Shown piece after piece: positions 54,057 through 56,374 of a stretch of DNA of 56,374 bases (the stretch's first letter is position 1; every line of letters starts with the position of its first letter). Location: positions 1-56,374 of the forward strand of contig CAMLJY010000041.1 in NCBI GenBank assembly GCA_946480465.1, in the 5' to 3' direction. The notes under the pieces are model-generated. The model saw only the letters and a list, made by a program, of their open reading frames with translations, was not told where the DNA came from and searched no databases. The position numbers and the translations under genes were made by a program. Source of the DNA: an uncultured Burkholderiales bacterium (GTDB lineage: Bacteria > Pseudomonadota > Gammaproteobacteria > Burkholderiales > Burkholderiaceae).

Positions 54057-55484
54057 ATGAGCACCGTCAACTACGCCGAGAAGATCCCCAACAACGTCAA
54101 CCTGAGCGAGGACCGCACGCTGCAGCGCGCGCTCGAGCAGTGGCAGCCCAACTTCATCAACTGGTGGGACGACGTGGGCCCCGAGGGCACGAGCAACCAC
54201 GAGGTGTACCTGCGCACCGCCGTCAGTGTCGATCCGCAGGGCTGGGCCCAGTTCGGCCACGTGAAGATGCGCGACTACCGCTGGGGCATCTTCCTGAACC
54301 ACGGCACGGCGGACCGCGAGATCCACTTCGGAGACCACAAAGGCGAGAAGGCCTGGGACCAGGTGCCGGGCGAGCACCGCGCCAACCTGCGCCGCATCAT
54401 CGTCACCCAGGGCGACACCGAGCCCGCCTCGGTCGAACAGCAGCGCCACCTCGGCCTGACAGCGCCCAGCCAGTACGACCTGCGCAACCTGTTCCAGGTC
54501 AACGTCGAGGAAGGCCGCCACCTGTGGGCCATGGTCTACCTGCTGCACCGCTATTTCGGCCGCGATGGCCGCGAGGAGGCGGAAGCGCTGCTGGACCGCC
54601 GCTCGGGCGACGAGAACAACCCGCGCATCCTCGGTGCCTTCAACGAGAAGACCCCGGACTGGCTGGCCTTCTTCATGTTCACCTACTTCACCGACCGCGA
54701 CGGCAAGTTCCAGCTCTCCGCGCTGGCCGAAAGCGCCTTCGATCCGCTGGCGCGCACGACGAAGTTCATGCTCACGGAAGAAGCGCACCACATGTTCGTC
54801 GGCGAATCGGGCGTCAGCCGCGTCATCCAGCGCACCGCGCAGGTGATGAACGAACTGAAGACCGACGACGTGAACAAGCTGCGCGCGGCCGGCGTGATCG
54901 ATTTGCCGACGATCCAGCGCTACCTCAACTTCCACTACTCGGTGACCATCGACCTCTTCGGTGCCGACCAGTCCAGCAACGCGGCCATCTTCTACAGCTC
55001 GGGCCTGAAGGGCCGCTTCGAGGAAGGCAAGCGCGAGGACGATCACCTGCTGAAGGGCCAGAGCTACAAGGTGCTGGAAGTGCAGGGCGGGCAATTGGTC
55101 GAGAAGGAAGTGCCGATGCTCAATGCCCTGAACGAGGTGCTGCGCGACGATTTCATCAAGGATTCGGTCGCCGGCGTCGGCCGTTGGAACAAGGTGCTGG
55201 AGAAGGCCGGGCTGCCGCACCGGCTGGTGGTGCCGCACAAGGCCTTCCACCGCAACATCGGCGCGCTGGCGGGCATCAAGCTATCACCCGAAGGACGCGT
55301 GGTCAGCGACGCCGAATGGAACGCGAAGCAGCATGAGTGGCTGCCCAGCGACGAAGACCGCGCTTTCGTCGCCAGCCTGATGGGTCGCGTGGTCGAGCCC
55401 GGCAAGTTCGCGCACTGGATCGCGCCGCCGATGATGGGCATCAACCGCCAGCCCGTCGAGTTCGACTACGTGCGCTTCGGCTGA
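54057..55484 (+). CDS. boxB: Benzoyl-CoA 2,3-epoxidase, oxygenase component BoxB
   Basis: This is a diiron enzyme that epoxidises benzoyl-CoA with O2 and electrons from BoxA. The 475 residues match BoxB. The six iron ligands can be placed: Glu122, Glu152 and His155 in [13 protein letters not shown], Asp213, and Glu242 and His245 in [12 protein letters not shown]. This is the pattern I recall for Azoarcus BoxB with an offset of two. The N-terminus ([20 protein letters not shown]) is family-typical, supporting the ATG at 54057. No strong ribosome-binding site precedes it, unlike boxC, so expression may depend on the structured upstream spacer. Confidence 0.96.
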   Translation: MSTVNYAEKIPNNVNLSEDRTLQRALEQWQPNFINWWDDVGPEGTSNHEVYLRTAVSVDPQGWAQFGHVKMRDYRWGIFLNHGTADREIHFGDHKGEKAWDQVPGEHRANLRRIIVTQGDTEPASVEQQRHLGLTAPSQYDLRNLFQVNVEEGRHLWAMVYLLHRYFGRDGREEAEALLDRRSGDENNPRILGAFNEKTPDWLAFFMFTYFTDRDGKFQLSALAESAFDPLARTTKFMLTEEAHHMFVGESGVSRVIQRTAQVMNELKTDDVNKLRAAGVIDLPTIQRYLNFHYSVTIDLFGADQSSNAAIFYSSGLKGRFEEGKREDDHLLKGQSYKVLEVQGGQLVEKEVPMLNALNEVLRDDFIKDSVAGVGRWNKVLEKAGLPHRLVVPHKAFHRNIGALAGIKLSPEGRVVSDAEWNAKQHEWLPSDEDRAFVASLMGRVVEPGKFAHWIAPPMMGINRQPVEFDYVRFG

Positions 55485-55569
55485 TGGCGCCCCTGAACAA
55501 GTCCCCACGGCTACCGCGTTCGCTGCCCGGGGGCATCAATACCTTCGGAACGGACGGGCGGTACTGACC

Positions 55570-56374
55570 ATGGACATGCCGGTGGCCGGGCTGTTGAAGC
55601 AGCACCTGATCGACCCCGAGATCTGCATCCGCTGCAACACCTGCGAGGCCACCTGCCCCGTGGGCGCGATCACGCACGACGACCACAACTACGTCGTGAT
55701 GGCGGACAAGTGCAACTTCTGCATGGCCTGCATCGCGCCCTGCCCCACCGGCTCCATCGACAACTGGCGCACCGTGGTGCAGGTGCGCGCGTATTCCATC
55801 GAAGAGCAACTGGGCTGGGACGAATTGCCGGCCGAGCTGGATGCCGATGCGCTGAGCCGGCAGCTGGCCGAAGCCGGCGTGGTGACCGAGCTGCCGGTCG
55901 CCGTGGCTGCGGCGCCCGCGGAGGAAACAGCCGTGGCCACCGAAGGCGCCGAGCCGTCATTCAACGCGACGTCCTGCGGCGCCACGCTGCCGCCCTGGTC
56001 GGCGGCCCATGCCTACACCAACCTCTATGGCCCCAAGGCCGCGGAGAAGTCGGTGACGGCGACGGTAGCGGGCAATGTGCGCGTCACCGAGGTGGGCACC
56101 GACTACGACACCCACCACATCGTGCTGGACTTCGGCGGCATGCCCTTCCCGGTGCTGGAGGGCCAGTCCATCGGTGTGCTGCCGCCGGGCGTCGATGCCA
56201 AGGGCCGGCCGCACCATGCGCGCCAGTACTCCATCGCCAGCCCACGCAATGGCGAGCGGCCGGGTTACAACAACCTGTCGCTGACGATCAAGCGCGTGCT
56301 GGAGGACCACCAGGGCCGGCCGGTGCGCGGCGTGGCGTCCAACTTCATGTGCGACCTGAAGGTGGGCGACAAGC
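55570..56374 (+). CDS. boxA: Benzoyl-CoA epoxidase reductase component BoxA (partial)
   Basis: This is the NADPH-dependent iron-sulfur flavoprotein reductase that feeds electrons to BoxB. 268 residues are visible; the C-terminal third lies beyond the right edge. Two [4Fe-4S] ferredoxin motifs are complete: Cys19, 22, 25 and 29 ([12 protein letters not shown]) and Cys48, 51, 54 and 58 ([12 protein letters not shown]). An acidic and Ala-rich linker (about 80-130) leads to a ferredoxin-NADP reductase domain with the FAD-binding [12 protein letters not shown] block. It begins 85 bases after boxB in the same orientation. The NADP-binding part is missing because of the window edge. Confidence 0.95.
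   Translation, partial: MDMPVAGLLKQHLIDPEICIRCNTCEATCPVGAITHDDHNYVVMADKCNFCMACIAPCPTGSIDNWRTVVQVRAYSIEEQLGWDELPAELDADALSRQLAEAGVVTELPVAVAAAPAEETAVATEGAEPSFNATSCGATLPPWSAAHAYTNLYGPKAAEKSVTATVAGNVRVTEVGTDYDTHHIVLDFGGMPFPVLEGQSIGVLPPGVDAKGRPHHARQYSIASPRNGERPGYNNLSLTIKRVLEDHQGRPVRGVASNFMCDLKVGDK

Overview
The window is GC-rich (about 70% by eye) and gene-dense. It has the coding style of a betaproteobacterium, most likely Burkholderiales of the Rubrivivax/Leptothrix/Ideonella type. This rests on the aerobic benzoyl-CoA (box) cluster with a BoxR regulator, the sbp/cysT/cysW sulfate uptake genes, a PEP-CTERM protein and the treY/treZ/glgX/glgC block. Genus is inference. I saw no rRNA, tRNA, CRISPR array, transposase or integrase.

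Layout. 1-4.2 kb: sulfate ABC transporter genes (cysW cut by the left edge, cysT, sbp), split by an inserted lipoprotein sugar dehydrogenase. cysT and sbp carry near-identical upstream promoter modules. 4.3-7.9 kb: a 13-bp tandem repeat, then a large membrane-embedded patatin-like protein. About 7.9-12.6 kb: a lower-GC stretch with a Rid-like protein, a gene remnant and a 1088-aa HEAT-like repeat protein. 12.7-13.9 kb: a cysteine hydrolase and an unknown protein. 14-24.4 kb: a tight minus-strand run of phosphoribosyltransferase, erythromycin-esterase-like protein, glgC, glgX, treZ and treY, which should make trehalose from glycogen-type glucans. 24.5-31.2 kb: assorted genes (DUF2214 membrane protein, zinc-ribbon protein, PEP-CTERM protein, orphan amino-acid-binding protein, small hypotheticals, secreted PKD metalloprotease).

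31.5-40.5 kb is an iron/siderophore island: two TonB-dependent receptors, each followed by a PepSY membrane protein. Between them is one ORF that fuses an ECF sigma factor to a FecR-type anti-sigma factor. The receptor with an N-terminal signalling (STN) domain lies directly downstream of the hybrid, behind a 110-bp pentanucleotide repeat array. The divergent promoter region carries a 19-bp dyad.

40.5-56.4 kb is the aerobic benzoyl-CoA pathway. On the minus strand are boxD, a benzoate-CoA ligase, an alpha/beta hydrolase, a five-gene branched-chain-type ABC importer and a feruloyl-CoA-synthase-like ligase. On the plus strand are boxR, boxC, boxB and boxA (cut by the right edge). Benzoate would be imported, activated to benzoyl-CoA, epoxidised by BoxA/BoxB, ring-opened by BoxC, and the semialdehyde oxidised by BoxD. 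BoxR probably represses both arms through the GCAC/GTGC-type sites seen in both control regions. The boxC-boxB gap holds three consecutive hairpins.

The most unusual items are the sigma/anti-sigma hybrid with its repeat-flanked receptor, the duplicated sulfate promoter, the three-hairpin boxC-boxB spacer and the membrane-split patatin. No search could be run; family calls rest on recognised motifs.
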